The notes below the pieces were generated by a model that was not told the origin of the DNA, did not search any database, and saw only the letters and a program-made list of their open reading frames with translations. DNA of 64,000 nucleotides, taken from contig OX638371.1 of NCBI GenBank assembly GCA_951812925.1, positions 43,312,101 to 43,376,100 on the forward strand, in the 5' to 3' direction. This document shows, in pieces, positions 32,960 to 44,400 of this stretch. Position numbers and translations under genes: made by a program. Each line of letters begins with the position of its first letter. Positions within the stretch are counted from its first letter, which is position 1. The stretch comes from Calliopum simillimum. Its lineage: Eukaryota; Arthropoda; Insecta; Diptera; Lauxaniidae.

Positions 32960-35245
32960 TATTGCCAATAACATTATTTTCCAGGAGAATTTTGCCCTAT
33001 CAGAAAATTTGTTTGCGAATGCATGCTAGAGAGTCGGGGAATAAATTCTCGAGAATGCTCATGATCGGGCCCAATATTCAGACAAAATTTTCGGGGCTTC
33101 CATTTAAAATTTTGAACTTGCCACCCCCATCAGGGGTGACAGGGGTCAAATTTCATATCGTTGAATAGATCTCTGAAAGTTATTGGTTAACGTTCAGCTT
33201 CTAAAATATTTGGCCATTTCGGGATTTTCCTAACAATGTGTAATGTGTAATTTACAGAAAATCGAACTTCAACAAAACATTGCATTTCAACCTGCAATGC
33301 AATCTAAGTGAAATTTAGGGTCGTAATAGTTATGAAAATTTTCTATTTATAACCGAAAACAGAATTTAAATAACTTAAATAGTTCAGAAGTTATGATTTT
33401 TGCAACGAGAAATGCCAGATGTCGCCACTGTGCGCCGCTTGCAACCTCCTAAAGGGATTTTCCGTCCGCAGGCATTAACATTTTTTTTTATTCAAGAGTG
33501 GTTTCTTCTGATTTTTTTCCCATCTTACTTGTTTTAAAAAACGAAGTTTTTCTCTTATAAAAAACTGACAAAACAGAACTGAACTACCGCAAACTAACTG
33601 TAAATTGAATTCTAAGAGTCTCAAATACTTTTGGATTATTCTATTATTTCGTTTTTAAAATAATGCCATATTTTTTGGAATTCCGAATACTTGTGTGTAT
33701 TGAATTTAAGTAGAATTTTGCTTATAAGCTCTTTTTTTCATTTTTAAGTTACATTTTAGGAAAGTTTCTTTTAATGAATAAAACTAGATACTTACCGAGT
33801 TATAATTATTAAGAGTGATTCAAAAAAAATTAATTCGTAATTAAAAAACTTTACGATTCTTTAAAAATTTTTCAAATTGCGAATACTTTTGTGAGTAACT
33901 GTATACATATAAAGTGTTGTTTTTTCGCCAATTTTATATTAAAAAACAACCATTTTGAAGCTAATACATGACGCTTAATTGGCAAAACAATTAATTTGTA
34001 TATTGAAATTGTAGACCCACCCTTAAAAGCTTTATTTTTAAAAATATACTCTTTTTGATCAGGATTTCATGAAATATTAACTTCATCATTTCCAGTGCGC
34101 TCCGTGTCCTCAAAAACTTCGATCTCAATTCTGGTTTATTCTATGAATTTTTTTCAATCATCAACGTCGTCCTTCAAGCGACGTTTATTTCCAGCGCTTT
34201 TTAAAATAAACCAACTGATAAATTAGCCCTTATGCAGTGTGTTTCACAATCACGTGTTGCACATAATTAATTAAACGCGTAAAGTTTTTCAAGATTTTTC
34301 TTATTCATCGGAAATATACCTACACAAAAGCCTTTTTCGCAATATATTCAATATGGTGCCAAGTCCCCGTTGTTATCTATAACTAATATAGTAGTTTGCT
34401 CAAAATTTGACTTTGAAATTGCCAATCCAATCTCTGCATGCGAATTTCTTTTTTCAGGATTTTCGTGTTTGTCGACATGTTTTCGTTTAACAACGGTTTA
34501 AGGCTTGCACTCCTAATTAAGCGTTGGATTTTTGATGAACAGTTTCCGTATCGCTTTCTCGAGGTAGTTCTTTTGTTGTCCTTGCCTGGCTCATCGTCAA
34601 TATTTCTGCACTCTTTTAATCCAATAGTTGACAAATGAAATCGACGATTTGGTATATATTACCACCTGTTTAACTCTATTTTAAAAACAAACATAACGCG
34701 CCATCAGCAATTGGATACATGAAATATTTTACCATTTATCGCATCAAAAAAACCTACACAGTAAAAAATATTTGAAACACGTAATTATGAACTGACAAAC
34801 GAAAGCCACTAAAACAGCGACGGTGATACGAAATTTCATTAAAACCTAATAACTCACTTCAGAGATATTAGCAAAATTAAAATTTTTGCCATCAGCACCA
34901 CCTATCGTGTTCTTGCAGCTTGCGTATGGCCCTATTAATCTCTTTATCAATATTAAAAGAATAACACCAAAATTGGCAAAAACGGTCCAGTAGCTGAAAA
35001 TTAAAACTTTGGAGTTGTTAAATAGTGGGCGTGGCTTTATATACATACGAGCAACTTTTCGCAAAATTCATGATATTGAAGATTAAAACACATATATGTA
35101 CCAAATTTTAACGAACTATCTCATTTTGGAGTGCCACGCCTACTTGTGATACTTTGTCTATTTTCAGTTCAGAGTTGTCTTATTAGTGGAGTCAATAAAG
35201 CCTTTTCATCGGAAGTCCTCAAGAACAACTCCGATTTTGATTATT
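32960..35245. other. Mostly unassigned DNA with a weak coding remnant at about 34080-34660 (-)
   Basis: On the minus strand, about 34383-34660 reads TIGLKECRNIDDEPGKDNK followed by a basic region and LLNENMSTNTKILKKEIRMQ, and about 34085-34200 reads KSAGNKRRLKDDVDD and, after stops, IEIEVFEDTERTG. The composition is protein-like but stops interrupt it. I cannot assign a family; a decayed host or transposon gene fragment is possible. About 35020-35160 resembles dispersed repeats ('gtgggcgtggcttta'). Confidence 0.3.
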
Positions 35246-35414
35246 TATTGGGTGTACAACTTAAAAACCGGAATTTGACGGTGGATGTCCGTACTAACAA
35301 ATATCGTGAAAGCTCGAAGTTTATATATATGTCATTTTGAAGGTACATTTGACAGCTGTCAAAATCAGTCAACAAAACAATTTTATCTTGTGTGCATCAT
35401 TATTATTTTTGACG

Positions 35415-36458
35415 ATGAATAACTTCGAAAATTCGAGAAAAAGACAGCATTTGCGGGAGGTTCTGTTGGGTAATTTTTTTGCAAAAAAAACTGCTGCGGA
35501 AAGTCATAGTTTGCTTGTAGAAGTTTATGGCGACGATGCTTTAAGAAAAACACAGTGTTTTGAATGGTTTAAACGCTTCAAAAGTGCCGATTTTGACATC
35601 AAAGACAAAGAACGCCCAGGACAGCCAAAAAAGTATGAAGACGAAGAATTAGAGAAGCTACTCGATGTGGATTCGAGTCAAACACAAGACGAGCTTGCCA
35701 AATCGTTGGGAGTGACTCAACAAGCCATTTCAAAACGTTTGAAAGCCGCCGGATACATTCAGAAGCAAGGTAATTGGGTCCCCTATGAGTTGAAGCCGAG
35801 AGACGTTGAACGGCGCTTCTGTATGTCTGAAATGCTGCTTGAGCGCCATAAAAACAAATAATTTTTGCATCGGATTGTGACTGGGGATGAAAAATGGATC
35901 CATTATGACAATCCCAAGCGCAAAAAGTCATACGTGAAACCCGGCCAACCAGCCAAATCAACCTCGAAGCCAAATATCCATGGCGCCAAGGTTATGCTGT
36001 GTATTTGGTGGGATCAGAAGGGGCCATTATATTATGAGTTGTTGAAATCGGGCCAGACAATCACAGGTGACCTGTACCGAACACATTTAATACGTTTGAA
36101 GCGTGCCATCATCGAAAAACGCTCGGAAAATGCGACCAGACACGAAGCAATAATTTTTCATCATGACAACGCTCGGCCGCATGTTGCAAGACCCGTGAAA
36201 AACTATTTGGAAAATAGTGGATGGGAAGTTTTGGCTCACCCGCCTTATAGTCCGGACCTTGCTCCGTCTGACTTTCATTTATTTCGCTCGATGCAAAACG
36301 CCCTCACCGGAATACGCTTCACATCAGAGCAAGGCATCCGAAATTGGATAGATTCATTTTTGGCCGCCAAGCCGGCGCAATTTTTTTGGGATGGAATTCA
36401 TAAACTGTCTGAAAGATGGGGAAATGTTGTAGGTTCCAATGGACAATACTTTGAATAA
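35415..36458 (+). pseudogene. Mariner (DD34D) transposase with one nonsense codon
   Basis: A single frame of 348 codons (347 positions plus stop; family norm about 345), broken only by TAA at 35859-35861 (codon 149). The N-terminal paired-type helix-turn-helix region is intact (KKTAAESH, FKRFKSADFD, SQTQDELAKSLGVTQQAISK), followed by the linker region with WVP-EL. The catalytic residues are D158 (VTGDEKW), D251 (FHHDNARPHV) and D286 (SPDLAPSDFHLF), with 34 residues between the last two. The C-terminus ends WGNVVGSNGQYFE. The stop codon overlaps an AATAAA signal (36454-36459). The start at 35415 gives MNNFENSRKR, as in the family. The nonsense codon falls between DNA-binding and catalytic domains, so without readthrough the product is inactive. 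Confidence 0.93.
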
Positions 36459-36530
36459 AATATATTGTAACATTTTTCCACAATAAAGCATCAAATTTCG
36501 CTAAAAAATTCCGGTTTTTAAGTTGTACAC

Positions 36531-39500
36531 TAGAGTGGTCCAAAATCCGAAAGTGTTAAAAAGTCAAGGTGCGCGCGACTTTTCTGAATCCTTGGATCCT
36601 GCTGAATACAAAAAGTGCTTTGGAACCAAAAAAAATTGCGTTTAGATATTCCGCAACGAGCTTGAAGGTACTCTTTTGGGAATTTTTGAATTTTTGAGTT
36701 CTTTTTTTAATTTAAACGCTATACCGTTTGAACCAGATAAAGTATTTGAAAAAATTAAATTGCATTTTGTTAGGAATAATTTGAGCCATGTTCTGCATTA
36801 ATAATAGTTAATCTACTTTTTGCCAATTTTTTTAAGCAGCACTTTAAACTTAAAAATTTGTTAATTTTTTGAGGTGCTTGCACTTTCAACAACCGATTTT
36901 TTTCTTATTTTGCTCTAGCAAATTTTTTTAAATATTTTTATATTTTTATGCATTAATTTATCTTTTAAATAATTCCAACAACTAAGCTATTGGTAACACT
37001 TTTACTCACTAAAAACTATTAAGTATAATTAAATTAGACTCAAAAAAAAAAAAAATTCATTTTAGTGTTTTCAAGGCATTAAAATAAGATATCTTAATAG
37101 GATGACGTAAGGTACCACTTTTTTTTATAGAATCATTAGTTCCTAATCTTCTGAGTAAAACAACGTTCTTTGCAATATCGAAATTTTCGCACTTCATGTT
37201 ATTTTTGGCAAAATAGGTTAACAGATAGTTTTCATAGATCTTCTAAAAAAATTAAAAAAAAATATTAGTCAAAAATAAACAAAAATAGCCATTTTCGATA
37301 TATTTATTAATGCTTACTTCGAATTTGGTCTCAAAATCGCTCTATTTTGTATGGTTAAGGAGATATTCAAACATAAAAGTACAAAAATCACCGTTTTTGC
37401 TCTTTTTAAAGTGATATTACAAGTCAAGGTTACTTTCAGCCACAAAAAATGGTATTGTGTTTAAAAGTGCCAGTATTTTTCTTTAAAATCCAATTTAAAT
37501 TATACCGATATCTTTTTTATTCTCGGAGTTATCCTAACTTAAAAAGTTGAAAAAGTGCAAAAAAAAAAACGTTTTTTTATTATTTCTGCTTACGATATTT
37601 CAGAGGAACAAAGAGATATCGATTTAATTTAAATTGGGTTTTCAAGAAAAAAGCCGTCACTCTTATTTTCAATACCAAGCTAAAAGTTACCATGTCGTTA
37701 TATAACAGCTTCAAAAATATCAAAAACGGTGTTTTTTGCATTTTTAGGTTAGGAAATCTCTAAAACCGTACAAGATAGAGCAATTCTGAGACCGGATTTA
37801 GAATTCTCATGAACAAATACATCACAAATGACTATTGTTGTTTCTGTTTCACCATGAAAATTTTAAACTCAAAGTTTTTTTTTTGGCCAAATTTGATTAA
37901 ACTTTACGGTTTTTAGCAAGTAAAGTGAAGCTGGTGGCTTAGTCGTTGGAGTCAGTTGATAAATAAATTAATGCGTAAAAAAATAGAAATATAAAAAAAA
38001 ATTCGCTAGAGCAAAATAAGAAAAAAATCGGTTCTTGAAACTGCAAATACCTCAAAAAATTAACAAATTTTGAAGTTTAAAGTGCTGCTAAAAAAAATTT
38101 GGAAAGAGAACATTAATTACACTAGTTTACAAATGATTAAAATTTTTTTTCCCAGCGAATGCCGTTACTCATTTTATATGGAAAATAGGCTGCTGATTCC
38201 GAAAATCGCATTTTTTTTTTTTATTTCGTGTCGTTTTCGAGATATCGGTCATTTTCGGTTTTTGAACCAAAAAAAAAAGATAGTTCCACTTAAATACAAA
38301 TATCTCAAGAACTAATGTTTGTATTCAAACAAATAATATGTCATATTAAAGGTAATTAAATTACCTACAAATGATACTCACATCACTTTTTGGCTGGTTT
38401 GTTAGTTTCGATGAAATAAATTGATTTCTGAAAAAAAGAGTATATTTTTCCGAAAAAATTACAAAAATGTCTAAATCAACTGCAGATTTTTACAAGAAAA
38501 AAAAATTTTTAAAATCATTTTGTATTTTTATATCATAGTCTATAAATTTGTTAGGCATATAAAATACTATTTAAGAAAATCGATGGAATAATGCAAAAGT
38601 TGTATACAATTCATTGATAAGTTACCAAAATGCGTTTTTCCCTATTTTTCCGTTTTTTTGTAATAAACTGTTCGAAAATTTGAAACTTTTTGTAAAAGAA
38701 ATTAGAAAATTCAAAAAATTCTTAAAGAAGGCATTAAAAGGCAATACCCGTGCCTCGCCGTTTTTCTCTAGCACGTCAGATTTTTTTTTAATCGATTTTT
38801 GAAGTTTTTTAATCCACTGTACATGAAAAAACAGAAATAACGCATTCTTGTGTTAAATCGATGAATTTAACTATATGATCCTTACATCTGAGGTGTATTA
38901 GGTGTTCAGTAAACTTATGCAGGATACTACGCGGAATATTTTTGTAGACAATTTTAACCCTCTCAAACCTCCACATGTAGGTCAAAATGACCTTCATGTG
39001 GGGGTCAAAATGATCCACATGTGAGGGTTTTAGAGGGTTAAAATTTTCTACAAAAATATTCCTCGCAGTATCCTGCATAAGTTTACTGAACACCTAATAC
39101 ACCTCAGATGTAAGGATCATATAGCTAAATTCATCGATTTAACACAAGAATGCGTTATTTCTGTTTTTTCATGTACTGTGGATTAAAAAACTTCAAAAAT
39201 CGATTAAAAAAAATCTGACGTGCTAGAGAAAAACGGCGAGGCACGGGTATTTCTTTTTAATGCCTTCTTTAAGAATTTTTTGGATTTTCTAATTTCTTTT
39301 ACAAAAAGTTTCAAATTTTCGAACAGTTTATTACAAAAAAACGGAAAAATAGGGAAAAACGCATTTTGGTAACTTATCAATGAATTGTATACAACTTTTG
39401 CACTTTTCCATCGATTTTCTTAAATGATATCTTATTTTCTTCACAAATATATAGTCTATGACACAAAAAAAAAAATATTATAAAAAAGTTATGTCTTCTT

Positions 39501-40154
39501 GTATAAATTTGAAGTTGAATTTGATTTTTTCTTAATTTTTTCGAAAAAAAAAATTTTTTTTTTAGAAATCAATTTATTTCACCGAAACTAACGAACCAAC
39601 CAAATAGTAATGTAGATAATATTTGTAGGTAATTTAATTACCTTTAATATGACATATTATTTGTTTAAATACAAACATTGGTTCTTGAGATATTTGTATT
39701 TTAATGGAACTATCTTTTTTTTTGGTCCAAAAACCAAAAATGACCGATATCTCGAAAACGACACGAAATAAAAAAAAAAAAATGCGATTTTCGGAAACAG
39801 CAGCCCATTTTCCATATAAAATGAGTAACGGCATTTGCTGGGAATTTTGGCTGTAAACTAGTGTTATTATTAATGCAAAAAATGGCCCAAAATATTCTTA
39901 GCAAAATGCAATTTAATTTTTGCAAATACTTTATCTGGTTCAAAAGATATAGCGTTTAAATTAAAAATAGTACTCAAAAGCTCGAAAATTCCTAAAAAAG
40001 TACCTTCAAGCTCGTTGCGGAATATCTAAACGCAATTTTTTTTTGGTTCCAAAGCACTTTTTGTAATCAGCAGGATCCAAGGATTCAGAAAAGTCGCGCG
40101 CACCTTGACTTTTTAACACTTTTGGTTTTTCCATACAAAATTTGGACCACTCTA
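36531..40154. mobile_element. 3.6-kb foldback element with hAT-like ends
   Basis: The ends TAGAGTGGTCCAAA are inverted repeats; the first five bases fit the hAT pattern (pyrimidine, A, purine, any, G). A perfect 8-bp duplication TTGTACAC flanks it (36523-36530 and 40155-40162). The outer arms (about 36531-36810 and 39875-40154) match closely, including 'gtcaaggtgcgcgcgactttt' and 'gcgtttagatattccgcaacg'. They continue into a second pair of arms (about 38115-38980 and 39000-39870), meeting near 38990. A further palindrome occupies 36815-38112 within the left half. There is no transposase, so it depends on another copy. Confidence 0.82.
36815..38112. repeat. 1.3-kb inner palindrome within the foldback's left half
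   Basis: About 36825-36985 is the inverse of about 37955-38105 ('agcagcactttaaact', 'aacaaattttt-aagtt' complement, 'tttttcttattttgctctagc', 'tatgcattaattta'). Its centre (37300-37810) belongs to the family also seen at 29.4-29.9 and 55.8-56.8 kb. It has no counterpart between the two arm segments on the right side, so it appears to be a later insertion into the left arm; a similar ATTAAT sequence borders both sides. Confidence 0.6.
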
Positions 40155-40169
40155 TTGTACACCCAATAT

Positions 40170-40920
40170 TTCTTTTTCAATTTGGTTTTTTTTTTATTTA
40201 AAATCAGAAACATTTTGGAGCTGAGACGGAATTATTTATATTTTTAAAAAATATCTTTATATCTTTGAAACTAAAAAAAAAATATACAAATACAAAAATA
40301 AGTCATTTTCAATGATGCTGAATCCGAATCTGGCATCAGAATCGTTGTATGATTTTTGAGATATCTTCGCTCCTTTTACGACCTAAAATTGCAGCGATTT
40401 TAGAGAAACTTTGGAAAATGATGCACATTAGCATAGAGAAAATGAGCTAGGCTATAACTTTGTAGATAGTCCCGAGGAGGCATGGCACCGTCCTAAATTT
40501 TAAACTTAATCCAGTCATATCTCGCGAACTATACAAAATATTTTGATAAAATTTGGTACACAGCCTTGCGAGAGATTATAAACCCTAAAATCCGGAAGAA
40601 ATTTGCTCAGTAGAAAATATATTCTGCTATATTTTTTTTCTGATGGTCATCTTTCCACAGCCAACAATTTGTCCGCTAGAGGCCGCTGTTTGAAAAAAAA
40701 AAATCGAATTTTTAGAAATTTTGATATAGAAGCGACCTTTTTATGTTTTACTACCCTTCTTTGCCCGCTTCGCTAGGTATGTTTATTTTGTTTTTTGATT
40801 CCCAATAGCTTAGAAGGTATACAGGGATAAAATTTTGATTTACGCCACTGCCACGTCACCAATAAAAATTTAGGTATTTTGAGAAAGTTAATTTCATTTC
40901 AAACCATCTTAAAAATTGTC
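40170..40920. repeat. Dispersed repeats
   Basis: About 40190-40500 is the inverse of about 27590-27790. About 40660-40700 ('caatttgtccgctagaggcc') is the inverse of the 'cctctagcggacaaac' phrase at about 55170-55190, and resembles 47805-47815. No gene. Confidence 0.5.
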
Positions 40921-40929
40921 AATGGCATA

Positions 40930-41410
40930 GCTGGAGTGTCCCAGGAAACCATCAATTAAGGCTTGTTGATAGTTTGCCTTAGATGTTTTTCCTGTAGTAC
41001 ATCTAGATATTCTTCGTTTTGACTATGAAACCTTCGGGAAGCATCGGGTATTCCAAAAAACTATCAGTTAAAGTTTTTTGATAGTTCACCATTGATTTTT
41101 TCCCTCTCGTGTACCAAGATATTCTTCGTTTTGATTATGAAGCCTTCGGGTGACCTTCGAACACCTTCGGGTGTCACAAAAAACTATAACTTAAAGCTTG
41201 TTGATAGTCCGCCATAGATTTTTTCCCTCTCGTATACCTAATTATTCTTCGTTTTGACTATGAAGCCTTCGGGTGACCTTTGGCAAACTTCGGGTATTCC
41301 AAAAAACTATCAGTTAAAAATTGTTGAAAGCTTGCCATAGATGTTTTCCCTCTAGTGTACCTAGATATTCTTCGTTTTGACTATTAAGCCTTCGGGTGGT
41401 CTTCGCATAA
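40930..41410. repeat. Tandem array of about 120-bp units, four copies
   Basis: The phrase TCTTCGTTTTGA occurs at 41011, 41123, 41246 and 41369 (spacings 112, 123, 123). Each unit also contains 'aaaaaactat-a-ttaa', 'ttgttgatagtt-gcc' and 'gaagccttcgggt'. The units differ at a few per cent of positions. No coding function inferred. Confidence 0.8.
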
Positions 41411-41758
41411 AAACATCCCCATACCTAATATATACTCATTTCCAAATTTTCAGCTCAATTAGACGAATGGTTTCTGAGTGATAATGCTTCAGACAGACAC
41501 ACAGTCATTTGTATATATGGGGCATTCCACACAAAATTTGCAACCAAAATTTTTTTTTTGTTAAAACATTTTTTTTACGACGCAGCGGGTGAAAATATTA
41601 GAGACGTATTTTTTTATTTTAATATATTACGCAGAATTTTTGAGAAAAAAAAATTTAAAGTTTGGCATTTGTAAAAAAGTCTTTTTTCAATCGCTTCTAC
41701 TCCATATCAAGCGAAGTTATAAAAATTTACCCTGAGTATAAAATTTTCGCTTTTCTCA

Positions 41759-42026
41759 CTGCCATACCTAAATTGGAGCGTCAGGCGTTGCGTTATATAA
41801 CGTTACACAAAAGCGTCAAGCGCCATACCGAAATAAAGAGCGTTGCGCTGAAGTCATTAGTTTGTCAAAATCATATTGTTATTTCTTTTTTTACTTTTCT
41901 ACAGCTAACTTCACTCCATAACGCTTTGTCAAAATTGGAAATTCGAATAGCTCAGCGTTGAGCGTTGGCAATTTCGGTATGCGCCATACAAATTGTAACG
42001 CTGACGCTCCAATTTAGGTATGGCAG
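41759..42026. mobile_element. 268-bp MITE with 3-bp TCA duplication
   Basis: The ends CTGCCATACCTAAATTGGAG form inverted repeats that continue through CGTCAG. TCA flanks both sides (41756-41758, 42027-42029). A 3-bp target duplication suggests a PIF/Harbinger-type MITE, though TCA is not the typical TWA. Internally it contains further 'agcgt-gcg' half-palindromes. It interrupts the left arm of the larger element; the right arm (about 44885-44940) shows the arm without it. Confidence 0.75.
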
Positions 42027-42399
42027 TCACAGCTTTCGGATGACATACGAAAATTCAATTTTCTAATTTTTTAAATGAAAAAAAGGAAAATTTGTAAACA
42101 AATAGATTTTTTTCAAATTTGGACATGATTTTTTTGATTTTGTTTATTGAAATAAGTTGCAGATTCTTTTTTTTAAATACTGTTCAAATTTGAGAATGGA
42201 GAGTTAAGTATTAACAGAGTAATCAAATAAGTTAAAAAAATCATTTTTTAAATACTGTCTAAAATTTCGGCCAACGCGCGAAAACCGTACCATAGCGCTA
42301 CTCGAATCGACATGTTTGGACTCGACTTTCACTTGTTTGAACGGCTAACGTACGTGAAGTGCAGTTTATAATAATATAAATATCAAAAATGTCGAAATT

Positions 42400-44400
42400 T
42401 AATTGCAAAGATCGTTTAATTATAATAATCATTGCAAGAGTAAACAGACTAACAGTTTGCGCCGAGTTTCCGTTGCTCTTCTGCAAAAATTTGATTTTTT
42501 GCAACCAACTGGTGTTTCGTGTGCAATAGGGATTCCAATTTTTGGACTTTTTGCGATTCCGGGATTTTCGGATTCAGAAATTTGAATCCCAGGATCCCGG
42601 GATTTTTCGGGATTTGTATGAATTTTTTTCCTTCTAAATAACGCAGAATTTAGCATTAAAAATTCCTAACATTTTGTCTTATGTACCCCTACTACACCCC
42701 TACTAAGATATTTTATTTAAAAGTGTCAAAAATATTAAAGAACAATTTCTTAAAACAGGTACATTTTATTAAGCTACTCACGCCTTTTTTAAAAAACATA
42801 AATTCATAAATACTTATTTACTTCAAAAACAAACATAAAGGTATATTGCAGCATTATATGCTTAGTTAAATACATATGAAGATGAAGCAAAACACGCCAA
42901 GTGCACCAGCTGAAAATTTTGTTGTCTTCCGATTTCGCTCAAATTTGACAATATGATAGTTCCGGTGTGCAAGAATAATCCGGGAGGATTTGGTCCTAGT
43001 ACCATTTGTTGTAAAAATACAGGGTGTTGAAGTTGGCGTTTTTAGTCATTTTCATGAAAAGAGTGTTTTTTCAAAAATTTATAGCTTACACCAAGGTTCG
43101 TAAATTGATATATCTAAGTAACTGGTCCCATTTATTTTTAAGTGTTCTTTTTATGAAAAAATATTACTGAGTGAAAAAAATTTTATTTCACCAAAATTTT
43201 TTAATCTTAAAAATACTTTTGTATTTTTTTTTAAAAAAGCCCCCTTAAATTTTTTTTTTAAAAGTACTGTAAATCAAAGCATTATTTATAAGTTTTAAAA
43301 TGATGTATGACTCAAGATGGGATTCGGTCGCTAGATGAGAGTTTTTGGCTTTCGAACGCCCGCGGCAGGCAAAACTCTTTGTTTTCTCAAGAGGAAGGCG
43401 TCTTACAAAAAAGTTAACTATGCATAAAATGCTAAGAATCATTCAAGAAATACGTTTTTTTTTTTATTTTGAATTTTTTAAACTTTTTTTTTTAAATAAT
43501 ATTTGTTAAATTATTTTTTTTTTTAAATTTTTTCAAAAATTATTAAAAAAAAACAAAAAAATTTTTTAAATTTTCCAAAAAATTCCCAAAAATTTCACAC
43601 CTAATTCTTGGACGATTCTAAGTATTTTATGCCTCGTACTTTTTTTTCGTAAGATGCCTTCCTCTTGAGTAAACAAAAAGTTTTGCTTGTCGCGGGCGTT
43701 CAAAAGCCAAAAACTCTCATCTAGCGACCGAATCCCATCTTGATTTATACATCATTTTAAAGCTTAAAAACTATGCTTTAATTTGAGGTACTTTAAAAAA
43801 AAAAATTAAGGGGGGTTTTTTTAAAAAAAACTTAAAAGTATTTTTAAGTTTAAAAATTTTCGTTCACTAAAAAATAAGACCAAACTGAATTTGAATCTTC
43901 GGATTTGGTTTTGTGTGGAACAAATACTGCAAACAAAGCATAAATAATATGTTATTACAAAAATTTATTAATTTAATTCAATAATTATTGCTGGGAAAAT
44001 CACTCATATTTTCAATAAATCGAACATTTGAAAAAATTACAACTTAATTGCGCACATTTGTCTATTTTTTGGCATGTCAGATGTTTAACTACTAAGTATT
44101 ACATACAACAAAAATTATTCAATGCTGCAAATTTGAACGATCTTTGAAGTGAAAAGGGTAACTGCTATTTAAAAACTTACAAAAGAAATCCCGGGATTGG
44201 AAGCACTAATCCCGGGATTTTCGGGACTGCAAAAAGGCTTGAATCCCGGGATCCCGGAGACTGAAATCCCTAGTGTGCAACGTGTAGGCTGAGAGCAAAT
44301 GTTCGGAAGACTATGCGAAGGCAGAACAGTTTCTTCAAAAACGTTTTGAAAAATGCAAAACAATATCAGGAACGCAGTTGAGCCAAACGAAAACTATAAA
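42400..44400 (+). pseudogene. Possible zinc-motif protein fragment of the host element, split by hAT insertion
   Basis: The reading frame before the hAT element (about 42403-42526) continues after it (from 44281) once the insertion and one 8-bp duplication are ignored. It gives KSKQTNSLRRVSVALLQKF, then GVSCATCRLRANVRK and a basic tail, ending at a stop near 44383. A C-x2-C pair preceded by a LRRVS-like helix is reminiscent of N-terminal segments of proteins encoded by some insect DNA transposons, but I cannot name the family. There is no clear start codon. Confidence 0.3.
42527..44272. mobile_element. hAT-type non-autonomous foldback element
   Basis: The ends begin TAGGGATT in inverted orientation and are followed by several GGATCCCGGGATT-like repeats (about 42560-42615 and 44190-44260). 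A perfect 8-bp duplication GTGTGCAA flanks it (42519-42526, 44273-44280). An inner inverted repeat is visible: about 43230-43430 against 43610-43850 ('aaaactctcatctagcgaccg', 'tcaagaggaaggcgtctta' on one strand and complements on the other). No transposase. Confidence 0.85.

Larger units (their letters stand above)
35248..40166 (+). mobile_element. Mauritiana-like mariner, split near its right end by a foldback element
   Basis: The left inverted repeat starts TTGGGTGTACAACTTAAAAA next to TA (35246-35247). The matching right repeat runs inward from TA (40167-40168), but its outer bases are interrupted by the insertion 36531-40154 with its 8-bp duplication TTGTACAC. Without the insertion the mariner is about 1.29 kb, the standard length. 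The repeats are near-identical over about 28 bp, so this mariner copy was recent when it was interrupted. Confidence 0.9.

Noticed and set aside
35599..35973. Minus-strand frame over the mariner transposase
   Set aside because: Antisense shadow; the plus strand carries all family motifs.
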